A DNA stretch of 64,000 bases from Pelecanus crispus (GCF_030463565.1 NC_134646.1:16768001-16832000); one strand, 5' to 3'; counted from the first letter of the stretch, positions 1 to 12,180 are shown. Notes: a model not told the origin generated them from the letters alone. A program made the numbers and translations.

Positions 1-3000
1 TCTCTTTCAATTTTCAAAGGTATTTTTAAAACAGGTTTTTTTTTTTTTTAAAAGGGATCAACAGAGCTCAAAACCGCAATAACAGAACCTACCCTTTTTC
101 ACTGGTTTCGCACAAATGAAGAGACACCTACTCATAAAAACAACCCCAGTTTCTTAAAAAATCACTACCCTTGCCCTTTATGGATGTCTTACATTTCAAT
201 CTGTAGTAGTATAATTTTCAGGAATACAAAGAAATAGGAAGCCCTTAGGAAAAAAAGTAAACCAGCAATCTTCAGGCTCTTAATCTGACAAAGTATTCCC
301 TCAAATAATGCAAAAGCTTCAGATCACATTTTAGTTGTCAATATATTTTACCCCAGAAGCTAAAAATATGACCATGTTCCTTTTCCTTATAATTGTCAAA
401 AGGGATCATAGAATATGAAGAACATAACAGAACTGTTCTGTGTATCAAAATAAAAAGAAAACCTGAATTTCTAGTGTGATCAATAAAAAAGCTGTTGCCA
501 CAGTTCTACAAAAATGTTTTTTCCTTTAGGTCAAAGTGAATTTTGTTGACATAACTAGAACCGGCCATATTGATCAAATCAAAGGTCCATGCCACCAGGT
601 ACCTTTCCTCCAGCAGAAGCCAATAGCAAATGCCTAAGGAAGTGAATAAGAAGGGGCAAACATACAGTGACAGCCTCAGTATAGTCCTATAGTTTCTAGT
701 GATCTATGATTCAGGGATTTTTTTTTGAGTTACTACCTGTGTGTTTGAAAGTCCCTGATATGTTTTCCTCTCATGAAGTTGTCTGATTACATTTTCAATA
801 TATAAAAAAAAGTGAGATTCACAAAATCGTGTAGCAATCAGTATCACAGTTTAATTACAGGTTGTGTGAAAAAACCTCATGATCTTTCTAGATTTCAGCT
901 AAACAATATGTGCTGGTATTCCTCTTCCTGATAAAAAGGATCCATTGATACTGGTGTGTGGGAGATTGGTCTCAGAACTACCTAGAACCAAAACAATAAA
1001 AGTGTTAATTGAAGCCAATCTATCCTCCTCAAAAATCTGGTAAAAGTGATTTACATGGCAAGACTGAAGAGGTCAGCTACCCTTTTCAAATAGCGGGGGA
1101 AAAAAACCTAGAATCAGGTAACTTGAAAAACTAACTAACTTTATTGAAATTTTGCAGAAACAATCTGCAATGCCTTCAGTGCAGACAGAGAAATTTTGTA
1201 GCTAACATAATTTTTAAAACTGAGATAAGTATGTGTGTTGGGGGAGGGGATAATAGAGCTTTCTATTAATGGAAAGCAGTCCGGCTGCAGCCTGAACTGT
1301 GGTGTCTTCCCTCCCCATGAACATGGCATTAATTACTTCATAGGTCAAATTATGTTTCTGTTTGAAAGAGTTTGGCCATCTACAAGAACCAGGGCATGCA
1401 TATTTAGATCTACTGTATCCTCTAGCATGGGGTTTTATTCTTGTTTGATGCATGCAGGCTACTAATTTAGCTTTTCATTGAAGATGGCTCTCTTTTTTAC
1501 TTTCCTGCACAATGGCAGTCTGGTTCCAAAATATATAGAACAAGAACACATTAATTGAATCTGAGGGCAAGTATACTTCCTCCTCCGACCATATGGACAG
1601 GATTTTTCTTTAAAATAAAAAGGCCAAAAAGTGACTGGAACAATGCCCAAAGGGGAAAATAAAGACAGACATTTAAAGGTGAGCTCACTAGATTTATAAT
1701 AGCAGGGGACACTATCATCCTTTCCAGCCAGCTACCCAGTTAGCAGTAATGCTTATATCACAAGAAAGACCCAGGAGATTCTTCTTTAGAAAATAATGGA
1801 TACAGCTATTAATATACTGGGGAAGCTGCAGAAATCCACTTCAGATATTGATAATAAATTACACTGTTCAGATATGAGATTACATAATCCAGGCAGGCAA
1901 TCAGAAAAGCATTTTTTGTGTATCGGTGTTATTTAGAAGAGCTGCTCGGAAAAGTTTTAAGGAATTAGAGTGCTTCTGTCCAAAAAGAATAGCCAAGAGC
2001 TTTGCACAAAAATACTGCTAATCATTTAAGCATATGAAGAGCCTGAATGAGATAGTAGCTCAGGGCTCACAGGGAAGGTGCTGCTTCTTATATTAATCTG
2101 ATCCCGCTCTTTGTGGAAACAGCTTGTGAAATGATTTTGAATGTATCAGAAGAAGTAGAGAAAACATCAACACATTGTAACACAGAGCAGGGCTTGTTCA
2201 ATCAATGAAAGCCCTTTCATAGTAGGCACTAGTACCACCTCTAAGAGGGCCAGTAGTGACCCAGCAGCCTACCCACTAGAAACTATATCAAGACGAGCAG
2301 TCTTGGTCTCAGAATTTTTCAGAGGGTGAACTTACTCCCCTGTGCAAACAGATGTAGGAATTTCATTGTCCAAAACTTAAAATAAGAAGCACAATAGGGG
2401 AACAGGAAATAAGCCTGAAAATCCCAAGATTGCTAACCCTAAACACACTAAAAATACCATGAGCTTGTTTTAGGAATTACTGTACTTCAGAGGCCTGTGA
2501 TATTTCAGTTGTCTGGCTTGTCTGCTGGTGTTGAGATAAATGGATTCAATGTTTTTACATTTTTCTCAGTCACAAAGGTTAGATATTTGTTTGTTTGTAT
2601 AATGATAGCAAATATCCTTGTACTACCGCAGCTATGGGACCTGAGAGTTGTAGAAGCCCTTAAAAATCATGACCTTGTGATAAGGTTGTGAGCGTTGCCA
2701 TGAGTGAACTCCAAAGACATTTCTGAACCCTGTACAAGCTCCCTCTCTTCTGATTTCTGACTGAGCATATACTGCAAGAATTCCCACTGAAGCCAACAGA
2801 AGTTAAAATCCTTTTTACCTGAGGTGCTTGGTGCTTTGTAGGATCAGAACATAAGCAAGGCTTACAAATTAATACAATCAGAGTGATTTTTTTTTTTTTT
2901 TCTTTACTGTACCTTTTTAGCTGTATAGGAATCTTTAACACCACCTTTTAAAAAAAGTCTGACTCCAAGAGGATATGCATAATACAGCAAGTTTGAAAAA

Positions 3001-3900
3001 TTCCCTGACTCCCTGGCACCACAGATTCAAGTCTCGAGGTCACTGAACCCTTCACCTTTCTCAGATAGATAAGATGACTACTGCAATATTTAATACAAGA
3101 TAAGCCACAAAAGCATTTGACTGGATTTGACCTCTCAGACAGCTTACAAACCCAAGAGCTTGTGTAACCTGAACCTCTGCAAGGAAATGGATATTTCTGC
3201 ATTCTCCCGTAACTCCAAGAACTGGGGACTTTGGAAACATCAACTATCATAAAATGTGCTGAAGTTGTTAGCCAGCAATACTACTGAAGACATTTCTTTA
3301 GCTGTATCCTCTAGTATCAATGGCCAAAGCTTCGGTTCACCCAGGTACAAACACCAGGCTGAGCTCTAGGTGTCCATACATCTGCACAGCTCCACTCCAG
3401 AAGCAGCTACACATCAGAGGTAAATAGGGTACATAAGGACACCAGGTAGCTGTTAGGTCAGACCAAGGGCCATGTTGCCCAGTTTCCTGTCCCCGACAGT
3501 GGCCAAAGGAGATGCCTAGAGAGCAGAGTAATAACAGAGCTAACTGGTCCTTGTTACAGCACCGTACTGCCAGAGGCTGCTCTGGCCTCCCACAATTTAC
3601 GATTCAGCCTCCCCGTGAGCCAAGGGTGGTTTCTGCCTGTTTAACAACCATGTACTCTCTCCTCTGAGCTTTCGTCACCCACCACACCTGTGCCAAGCAG
3701 CACCACAAAGCTTACCTAGCTATTACACGAAGAATTACCAGTACTACTTTGTTTTGACCTGCCACGTTGTCCTCTGATACTAGCTCCTGTATCGAAACAA
3801 TGATCAACCCTTACTCGCTCTCCTCACGCCAATCATGATTTTATAGACAGCTAATATATGCCCTCTCTGCCACCCCTTTTCCAGACCAGAATATCTTAAC
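1..3900. other. Intergenic, no gene recognised
   Basis: AT-rich DNA with short homopolymer runs (for example T runs near 40 and 2888). Open frames are all under about 100 codons, overlap one another on both strands and resemble no family I know. No mobile element was recognised. Distal regulatory elements or non-coding RNA exons could be present but cannot be seen by eye. Confidence 0.6.
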
Positions 3901-4196
3901 GGCTGGTGTTTATACCCTTGGCTGTCACCGCTGGTTCTTGGCTATCTTCTCTGGCAGGAGGAGGCACCAAGCAGCACTCGGGGCGCTGGCACGCCGCTGA
4001 CTGCGGCGGTGGCCGGCTGGCGTTGGCCGGTTTGTCCCCAGCTGCCGTGGTGGCGGGGCAACCCCTGTGCTGGTGGCAGGAGCCCCCGGCAGCGCCCCTT
4101 CACACGGCCCTCAGGAACCGGCCCCGACCGGTCAGAGCCGGAACGAACCCGCCTCAGCCGCCCTGGCCGCTGCAGGGCTGGCATCCCTCCCAGCGG

Positions 4197-4263
4197 CCAA
4201 TCAGAGTAGCTGTGCTGGAGACAGGGGCCAATCCCTGTGCAGGAGACAGCTGCCCCAGCCAAT
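4197..4263 (+). promoter_or_regulatory. Three CCAAT boxes at exact 31-bp spacing (NF-Y-type array)
   Basis: CCAAT occurs at 4197-4201, 4228-4232 and 4259-4263, all on the + strand, with starts exactly 31 bases apart. That is about three helical turns, so the boxes face the same side of the DNA. NF-Y-dependent promoters are known for multiple CCAAT boxes spaced around 31-33 bp. Text between the boxes is partly repeated (gtgctggagaca and gtgcaggagaca), so the array may have grown by tandem duplication. Confidence 0.6.
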
Positions 4264-4351
4264 GGGAAGTGGCGGAGAGCACAGGGGCTGCACCTGGTGA
4301 AGGAGGTGGCAGGACGGTTGCCCCGCTCCGGCAGTTGGGTGCCAGGGGCAA

Positions 4352-4363
4352 GCCAAGGTGAGA
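4352..4363 (+). other. Candidate splice donor of an unrecognised first exon
   Basis: The sequence CCAAG|GTGAGAG places a near-consensus 5' splice site at 4357/4358, 95 bases after the last CCAAT box, where a first-exon donor would be expected. The solo LTR starts 28 bases further on, so the first exon would be intact and the LTR would sit in its intron. No downstream acceptor or second exon was identified, so this stays a candidate. Confidence 0.35.
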
Positions 4364-4385
4364 GCCGGCAGCCAGGAAACCAGCC

Positions 4386-4947
4386 TGTCCTGGTTTCGGC
4401 TGGGATAGAGTTCATTTTCTTCCTAGTAGCAGGCATAGTGCTGTGGTTTGGATTTAGTAGGAGAAGAATGTTGATCACACCCTGATGTTTTAGTTGTTGC
4501 TAAGTACTGCTTAGGCCGGTCAAGGGCTTTTCAGCTTCCCATGCTCTGCCAGGGGCACAAGAAACTAGGAGGGGGCACAGCCAGAATAGTTGATCCAAAC
4601 TGACCAAAGGGCTATTCCATACCATATGACATCATGCTCAGTATAGAAACTGGGGGGGTTGGCCGGGGAGCAGCGATCGCTGCTCGGGAACTGTCTGGGT
4701 ATCGGTCGGCGGGTGGTGAGCAATTGCATTGTGCATCACTTGCTTTGTATATTATTATTATCATTATTATATTGTTGTTATTATCATTACTATTTTACTT
4801 TATTTCAATTATTAAACTGTTCTTATCTCAACCAGGGAGTGTTTCTCACTCTTACTCCTCCAATTCTCTCCCCCATCCCATCGGGGTAGGGGGAGTGAGC
4901 GAGCGGCTGCGTGGTGCTGAGTTGCTGGCTGGGGCTAAACCACGACA
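4386..4947 (+). mobile_element. Solo LTR of an avian endogenous retrovirus
   Basis: A 562-bp element begins TGTCCTGGTTTCGGCTGG and ends CCACGACA, giving the TG...CA ends of a retroviral LTR. The opening motif is one I recognise from widespread bird ERV LTRs. It holds an ATTAAA polyadenylation-type signal at 4811-4816 and an ATT-rich microsatellite. Flanks CAGCC (4381-4385) and CAGCG (4948-4952) form a 4-of-5 target-site duplication. No primer-binding site follows and no polypurine tract precedes it, so internal genes were lost by LTR-LTR recombination. No retroviral coding sequence remains. Confidence 0.8.
4750..4795 (+). repeat. ATT/ATC microsatellite inside the LTR
   Basis: An imperfect run of ATT, ATC and GTT triplets lies in the middle of the LTR. 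It is probably part of the LTR family or an expansion within it. Confidence 0.75.
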
Positions 4948-5095
4948 CAGCGTAAGCCTTGGGTGGGGAAGAAAACCAGCACGCCACGAGCAGGCCACGC
5001 TGGCAGGCCCCAGGCCGGCTGCCCGTGGCGGCAGACGCCTAATCGCCATGCTGCATTGGGAAGTCGCGAAGCGTGTGCCTGTAAGGTACCGGTAA
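4948..5095. promoter_or_regulatory. Orphan GC-rich island, right half
   Basis: GC-rich, CpG-containing sequence resumes directly after the LTR and ends near 5095, where AT-rich DNA begins. At 5081-5105 several GTAA or GTAC donor-like steps lie close together, but none has a convincing exon context. It reads as the downstream part of the island interrupted by the LTR. Confidence 0.45.
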
Positions 5096-5819
5096 AGGTA
5101 ACAAGGACCATTGTGTGGTATCAAGCTTGCGTTCAGAAATTATTTTGCAGTCCCCACTTGCATTACATCAGCTTCACCCATGGCACTTCCTTATCTAACA
5201 ATCCCTCATGTAATTTGCCTTCTCTTTTTTTTTCATTTGCTGCTCAGCATTGAGCTGATATTTTCATTAGTGATGCACTATAACCCCAAAATCCGGTTCC
5301 TAAGTGACAACAGGTGGCTCAGAAACAATTATTTTGTATGGAAGTCTACATGGGTTCTCTGTTGTCCCAGGTACCTCACTCTTTGCATGTAACTCAGTGG
5401 TGTGGCAAACACCCTTCCTGTTTGGTCAGATAGATATACAAACAAAATTATTTTTTTCATTAGAAAACACAACCAGAGAGGAAACCCAGATAGCCAAGAA
5501 CATCCATCTCACATGACTTTGCTGTCCAAGCATTGTCCCAGTAGTATCTGGGGTAAACAAAAGCTCTGATCCACCAGAGAATAGGGCAGGAGAAGACAGA
5601 AAGCTGCAGGTGGGCAGCAGGACAGCCACAGGCCCGTTCCCCCTTAACCAGTTGGCCACGAGAACTTAGATTTTCATACAGCTTCTGTACAAGTGTTTCT
5701 ATTCACATGAAGTGCATATAGTTGCAGACTACATTAACCCTGTCTTCCCATGTGAAAAGGTTTATTGTAGTGGCTACTGTCACGAAAGAAAGCAAGCAAT
5801 GCCTGAGGAGAGGTACTTA
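5096..5819. other. Intergenic, nothing recognised
   Basis: AT-rich sequence between the orphan island and a CR1 fragment. Open frames are short and overlapping. No splice-supported exon or repeat was recognised. Confidence 0.5.
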
Positions 5820-6018
5820 TCATAGAATCATAGAATCATAGAATCATAGAATGCTTTGGGTTGGAAGGGACCTTTAGAGGTCATCTAGCCCAACCCCCCT
5901 GCAGTGAGCAGGGACAGCTTTAACTAGATGGGGTTGCTCAGAGCCCCGTCCAACGTGACCTTGAATGTTTCCAGGGATGGGGCCTCTACCACCTCTCTGG
6001 GCAACCTGTTCCAGTGTT
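5820..6018 (-). mobile_element. CR1 LINE, 5'-truncated 3' end
   Basis: Read on the - strand, this is the 3' end of a CR1 retrotransposon. It runs from the gggcaacctgttccag block (read on the + strand) through the conserved ggttgggctagatgacctct segment to an ATTCTATG-type tail of about four units at 5820-5855. Only about 200 bp remains, so no reverse transcriptase domain is present. It resembles the copies at 25.8-26.7 and 50.8 kb but is somewhat more diverged. Confidence 0.93.
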
Positions 6019-7835
6019 ATGACGTGCCTGCCAGCATAGCTCAGTCTATGGTACTTCTGATGTACCAGCAGATGCTGTCATTCATATTACTGTGTCATCC
6101 AAACCTCCTCTGATAAACTTATGCAAAACATTGCTATTTCAGACGCAGTAGTTCCTTATGAAAGTATTTCCATTTCTTCATTTCTACTTCAGTGTGCACT
6201 TTAAATTGCTCTGAAAGTCCAGGACAAAGATTCTTGTCTTAATCCGAATGTCCACTAAATAGCAATGGAATTTTGAAATATTCAAAATAGCAAAGGCAAT
6301 TTTGAAATTGCCTGTAAATTGTCAGCAACTTAGGGATTTTTTTGGCATCAACAGAAACTATAGATTACAAAAAATCAAACTGTGTGTCTGGAACTAACTT
6401 TCTCATCCTAACAGAGTTTTAAACATGAGATATGTGTTTTGTTCAGTATGATTTATGAAAGCTTCTGGAGAAGCCAGGACCACTTCAAACTACTTTGATT
6501 AAGAAGAGAAAAAAAAATCACTACTAAAAAAATTTTAGGAAAAATTACTGGATGTAAATTAATGAAGAATATTCATATGTTATTAACGCTATACTTATTT
6601 GATAAAAAGAAAAATAATTAGAAAATCTTTCATTTCCACTATTATTGCATTTGTCTATATAAATAAATTAATTCCTGTTCCAATTAGGTCCTAACACAGA
6701 CAGCATGGTTTGTATGAACAAGAAGCAGGAAAATGTATGTAACTGTTTGTGACTGAGGCTATCTAATCAAGGACATATTTTTGGTACTGAAGACAAGTAC
6801 AGCAATTGACTTTTATCTAGCCCACAATTTTTTTTTAAGAATGGAAACTATGGTACAGTATAGATCACACCTGGTTATGATGAACTGGAATAAACTTCTA
6901 TTCAGGTGTTTTTCTTTTTACTAAATAATTGTCAGTGTAGGTTATTTTATCTTGTTCTGACTGCAGTTGCAAGAACTCTTCCATGTGTTATTGCAAGTTG
7001 ATTCAAACTTTTTTGTCTAAATCACTTCACACTACACAACTCAACATTTAAAAGATCTGGGATCAAACTAATTTATTGCTTTTGTTATATTAAACTTGAT
7101 GCTAACCAGCACAGTCCCAAATCTGAAAAGACTTGACTTAAACCATGCAAATAGTCACAATTACTTCAGTGGGTCTACTGACATACTTAAACACGTGTGG
7201 TTTCACGTTCAGGAGACTGGCGAGTCTTCACCAGCTCTTTGCCTATGCATCCTGCAGGTATATACTGGCTGCAAAATGCTCTTGCAGAGTAGGAGTTGAA
7301 ATCCACAGGCTGGACAACTGCTTGCAAGATGGATAAATATAATCAAGGTATTATTGAGGTACTTCCTTTGTGTCAGATTGTTGCACACAAAAAGGCTTGA
7401 CAACCTGTGCCTTCAAAAACAGCAATTCAAGGTGGCTAAGTTCAGTTTCCTCAATCTGACATAATCAGGTATTAGGTATTATTTTCATGACAGAGGCAAC
7501 GAGTTGACCTAGATTCAGATGCAAAGGTTATTTATGTGTAAATGTTACATATATTACTAAAGTTACAGGAAGCTTTGAAAATTAAAACTAATATTGCATA
7601 GTAGTGGTTCCAAATATGTGTGTAATGAACAACAAGTGGCCCATAAGATCTGCTGACCCTGGCGGCAGTGACAGTAAACTGCTGCTGCTATAGTCCAGGC
7701 TGACAAAGGGATGAATATGATGTAGCTAACAGCAAGTCACCTGCTCTCTTCGTGTTACCTATAAGCCAGCACTAACTGGGTATTACTGCTGAATATGTAA
7801 AGGCTGTGCTTTTTATATAAATACATACATGAATA

Positions 7836-7913
7836 TATATATATTTCACGTATATAATACACACACACACATACTTACATGAAAAATACACACACACATA
7901 TACTTACATGAAA
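7836..7913. repeat. TA/CA microsatellite with a duplicated unit
   Basis: A TA-rich run is followed by two near-identical units of about 27 bp, at 7858-7883 and 7887-7913. Each consists of a CA run followed by atacttacatgaaa. The CA run was duplicated with its flank, which points to a small tandem duplication rather than only CA slippage. Confidence 0.85.
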
Positions 7914-9764
7914 CAAAATATCCTAGATGAGGATTCCTTGGCCTTCTAGAATTTGCAGACCCCTCATTATCTTCTTCCAAAGAGCACAGCTCTGAGTTCA
8001 CTGCTTTCATTAATTTTACCCAAGCAGAGCTTTCCTTTCACTTTTGCTTGGGCATTTTTTTGAGCTGAGCTTCTAGGTGAGCTTTGTTCCAGCCATGGAT
8101 AAACCAAATGTGGTTTAATGTCATACCTTTCCATGAGCTGCTACTGTATAGATTACTCACTGCATTGATCTTGGTGGATGAAGCCCAGTATGGTGAATAA
8201 GTTCCTGTGATAGCAAAAGACAAGGCATTACTGAGTTAATTTCTATTGCACTCCTCACTGGAGAGTAGCAAACTAATGTTTGAGCTAAAGGTGGGACAAA
8301 CTCCAGCTCTTCTCCTGTAAACGTATTTCAAATGGCAAGAGAGAATGTTTCCAACCCTTTGTTGCGATGGGCTGCTTACACCAAGGTTTCATTTTGAAAT
8401 CTTTCATATTAAATCAGTGACTGACATACTAGACGACTTATTGTATGGTGTTGGGACTTCATATTCTTTGGTGTGCTATATTATCTTAAACTTCTTTCCA
8501 TTTTGAGCAAGCTGGTTATGGCAATGTTAACAAGGTGTTGACACCACAGAGCTGCGCCTCTTTCTCCCTATATTACTTAGTTTGCATGCAACAAATGGTA
8601 TATATTAAAAATAAAGAAGAAACCCACTTTTAAACATTGCATTAAGATGTTCAGCTAAAACAATGTTTCTTTGGAGAAATGGGATGATAATAATTTTAAT
8701 ATGATGGCAAGATCTGAGGAAGTTAGTCATCATTTGATTTTACAGTGGCTAATAGTAGCTGAATATTTCAATGTAGACATGCTATGTTTTAATGTAGACA
8801 TTAATTAGACATGTTCTCTGTCCTAAGGTCATAAAAGGGAGAAGGGAAAGATAACTATGAAGGAGATTTCAAAAGTTCAGAGTGACATTTAGATGAGCAG
8901 CTTTTGTGAATGTTTGAATATTTTTGTACCTTTGGAAATTGCTCCTTTCATAAAACAATTTTTTTTTCAGGTATTCAGAAATCTTAATAATAATGTAAAT
9001 GAATTTTATTTGGGGTTTCCTTATTGAAAAATTAACATATTTAGTCCCGATACACTTAACAATGCGCTCTGAGGAGGAAAATGGAGGAGGCAAAGGAAAT
9101 GTATGTGCAAACAGGGTCAAGCAGCATGAAGGTTATCTGGGACTACAGCATTCTAGTGGAACCAGCTCAAGTGGTCAGGAGCACAGGAGAAACAACCTGA
9201 TGTTACTTGGCCCATGTTTTCACTCTCAATAAACAGGGTTCAAATATAATGGGAATCAGTGAACAGAAGCTTCAAAATATTTACACATATCCAGACAGAG
9301 CAAAAAAGTTCACATGCATAATTAGTAGTCATTTAAAAAAAAAAAAAAAATCAAAGCAAAAGCTGAAGCAGATTCTCTAGGCCAAGCTGAATTTAAACCA
9401 GGGATGGCTACAGCTGCATTTGACAGTTGAGTCCAAAATTTGGCTCAGCTCTAGTTAAAGCATAACCTGACAGATAGCCTCTTTTTATTACAGCTCTCTG
9501 CTGAAACATTTAGTTTGGGGAAGAAGCATGATTCTGGCATTGTATCTTAAATTATGAAAACTATGAGATCATTCTTATAATGTAAAAGGGTAATATCAGG
9601 CTCATTTATTAATCTCCATGGTTTGCCCAGGATATTTTTTGTCCAGGAAACGTACTTGTTACAATGCTTAACATCCTGTGAGACTTATAGTACTAGTAGT
9701 CTTACAGTTGCCTTCTCAAAAAAAACCCTGCAGGGTATGTAACCTTGTTAACTTTCCTTTTTTT

Positions 9765-9835
9765 TCCATTTTACAGATGCAAAAAACTGAGAAGGGTTAT
9801 GCCATTGGCAAGCTTGTAGAGTGTCCAAACCTGTC
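9765..9835 (+). mobile_element. Possible MIR-type SINE relic
   Basis: The phrase ccattttacagatgcaaaaaactgag resembles the MIR core region around 'cattttacagatgaggaaactgag'. The match is short and diverged, so this is a weak call. Confidence 0.3.
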
Positions 9836-9847
9836 AATGGCATAAAT

Positions 9848-9872
9848 GAGTGGTTCCCAAACTGTGATGTAC
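9848..9872 (+). mobile_element. Possible hAT terminal repeat fragment
   Basis: The text gagtggttcccaaactgtgatg resembles hAT (Charlie-type) terminal inverted repeats, which typically begin CAGTGGTTCCCAAACT. No matching opposite end was found, so this could be a truncated second copy beside the element at 9953. Confidence 0.35.
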
Positions 9873-9952
9873 ATACAAGTAGTTGTATATAAACTACTTC
9901 TGGGTGGTATATGGTGTAAAGTTGTCACTGCCAATGAATAGACCCTTTAAGA

Positions 9953-10114
9953 CAGTGGTCTCCAAAGTGGGATGCACAGAAGACAACCCACTGGAAGAAT
10001 TTTTTTTTGGTGTGCCATTAATAAATAATAATTTTAAAAATAATTTTAATAATTTAAATAATAATAAAAAATTAATTTCATCTATGCACCATCCAGAAAG
10101 TTTGGAGACCACCG
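9953..10114. mobile_element. Short non-autonomous hAT-like DNA transposon
   Basis: The left end cagtggtctccaaagtggga matches the reverse complement of the right end (cggtggtctccaaactttct), giving imperfect terminal inverted repeats. The flanks CTTTAAGA (9945-9952) and TTTTAAGG (10115-10122) agree at 6 of 8 positions, the 8-bp duplication expected of hAT elements. The 162-bp body is AT-rich and codes for nothing, so this is a MITE-type copy. The mismatches suggest it is old. Confidence 0.7.
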
Positions 10115-12034
10115 TTTTAAGGATCAGTCCCTAAGTGACCAAAGTGGGACTCCCATAATTTGACAATTCTCCTCTAAAAAGCTGGCAAATGTCTCTTGGG
10201 ACTTCATGCAAAGATCACCGAAATAAATGGAAGCCTTTCCAAAAACTTCAAATGGGTTTGGATCAGGCCCATAATAGTTACAGCAGCAGAGGTAAGACTA
10301 GGTATCTGGCATTCCTGAATGCTGCTCATACAGCCCTGCTGACATTGCACTCCATAAAGTATTGTACAGACGGAGAAGAAGGAAAAAGTGGTTATGTGTA
10401 ATTCTGCATAGCAAGACAGTAGTTTTATGGTGAACACATAGATAAATATGCAAATCAGGTGTTGATATGGGGCAAGATAGACACTTCATAGATCACAGTA
10501 AAGGGTATAGTTAGCAAAACATACATTTAGCTGTCAGCTATGTACTTTTTCTAGCGTTACACAACATAACCATAAAAAGCATAACACCTGACACTGCTAT
10601 TGTAAAATAACCACAAACACAGCCCACAAGTTTTGTCAAACAATTGCATTCTATCATCCTAAAAATGGATGCCATCTTATTCCTTAGCCTATGAGCTGTC
10701 CACTCAGGAACACAGCACTACTGCTAACAAGAGGCACTTTGTGGTATGAGACAACAATCCTTCCCTGTCATGGATTTCTTTTACTGTTGGAGGCTATGTT
10801 TGGGTGGCATTGATCAGCACTAGTTTCTCACTGACCACAGTGCCAAAGCTTTAACAGGAGGTGCACTCATACTTGATGCCAATCACGCTGTCACTCAAGC
10901 AGTTCAAAGGTATGTTCTTTTCTTGGATCTGAATGATTAAGAAGGGCACCTGAAATATAGCCATCGCTGCCACCGCACTCTAGAAGTGTTGCAATGTAAT
11001 GCAACACGTTTATGCAGCGGAAACTATTCTATCACTATAAAAAAAGGTAGGTGCATTTATTCAAACATCTGAAATCAATCATCAGCTGCCAGGAATAGAT
11101 CATGTCTGAAAAGCTATTGCTATCCTCCTCAGTTTCAATAGTGACTCCAATGGCAGGGTCAGAATGAGGAAGCTTAGAGCATCGGTGTATTTTTCTTGCT
11201 GCGGACCTCCCTCCACTAATCGAAACTTCTTTCAAGATGTCTCAGCTGGCTTTTGAGCTCCACGTAGAGCTACTGCCACCCTTCCCAAAGAAAATTTTGC
11301 ATTGTACCAGGTGCAAAAAGATGACTGATGCTTCCAAAACATCTTTAATTGAATAAACCCCTGGTTAATAATAATATTTAATTATAGAGGATATCACTGA
11401 AATTACATTAGCTCTAGAAGAATGTGCAAATACAAAACCAGGGCAACATTTTAGCACTGACACGCTGCTACTCCAGTTTTGTTAATATGATCAATAGGAC
11501 ATTGACTGATGGGTCTGCACTGGACTGTTCTCTAGGTACTGGCACACTTGCGCTATGGCTGCTGCTGTAATTTCAATCTATACACAAGAGAGGGACTCAA
11601 ATGATTTCAGAGGGTGCAGAGGGGCTCATTCATTAGTCTGGCCTCATAAAAGCTTACTCTACTGCAAACATGTAACTGGCTACACCTATTTTAATGTAAT
11701 TAAAGGACTGCATAAACCAATGTCGCAACAATTATCCCCCTTTAGGTACCCAGTAATGATCTTAGCTCTTAGGAGAGGGCTTTCCTTTCCCTGGTGTCAG
11801 ATCACAACATCTGGTTGGCCTTCCAGTAAGCAGATGCAGCAGAAGCCAGTAGCCTGGACAGCCCAGCGGCTACAAGGGTTCTCTGGCATCACCAAGCTTT
11901 TGTAGCCTTGGCTGCTGGTCAAGAGACTTCCTTGTCTCCACGCTCCTGGCAGAGCAGGCAATGCTGATATACCTGCATCTCTCTGCTGTCCTGCCTCAAA
12001 GATCACTGCTGTTGTTAGTGTAGCAAAGAGGCCC

Positions 12035-12180
12035 TGTCGCTGCCTCCAAGCACTTTACAATGACAATGTATTTTCTTAGGGTAAGTCCCATTATACCTTT
12101 TTCATAAAAGGGGAAGCCGAGTCACAAAATGTTCAGGTGGCTTATCCAACATTACAAAGCAGCATCAAAGTGGTAATTCT
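12035..12180 (+). mobile_element. Probable MIR-type SINE relic
   Basis: The order 'ccaagcactttacaatgaca', then a degenerate 'cattatacctttttcat', 'gggaagccgagtcacaaaatg' and 'ggcttatccaacattacaaagcagc' follows the MIR layout: aagcactttaca, cattttacagatgagg, aactgaggcacagag, cttgcccaaggtcacacagc. It is strongly diverged. Confidence 0.45.

Larger units (their letters stand above)
3945..4385 (+). promoter_or_regulatory. Orphan GC-rich island, left half; candidate promoter
   Basis: GC content and CpG density rise sharply here compared with the AT-rich flanks. The segment contains GC-rich promoter-like sequence, three CCAAT boxes, an ETS-like GGAAGTG at 4265-4271 and, about 100 bases after the boxes, a strong 5' splice-site sequence at 4357/4358. 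GC-rich sequence resumes beyond the LTR (4948-5095), so the LTR appears to have landed inside an existing island. I infer a promoter for a + strand transcript, possibly a lncRNA. The alternative is an older unrecognised repeat with its own promoter. Confidence 0.5.
6019..9847. other. Intergenic, AT-rich, no gene recognised
   Basis: No frame longer than about 83 codons and no exon with family resemblance was found. Visible structure is limited to the TA/CA microsatellite at 7836-7913 and homopolymer runs. Confidence 0.55.

Noticed and set aside
3906-5095. Frames of 150-178 codons over the GC-rich island and LTR at 3.9-5.1 kb
   Set aside because: They run through the LTR boundary and microsatellite and are Pro/Gly/Arg-rich. 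The promoter and LTR explain the sequence.
11555-11905. 116-codon + frame in the large intergenic region
   Set aside because: No recognisable domain, no convincing splice sites and nearby overlapping frames on the other strand. Treated as chance.
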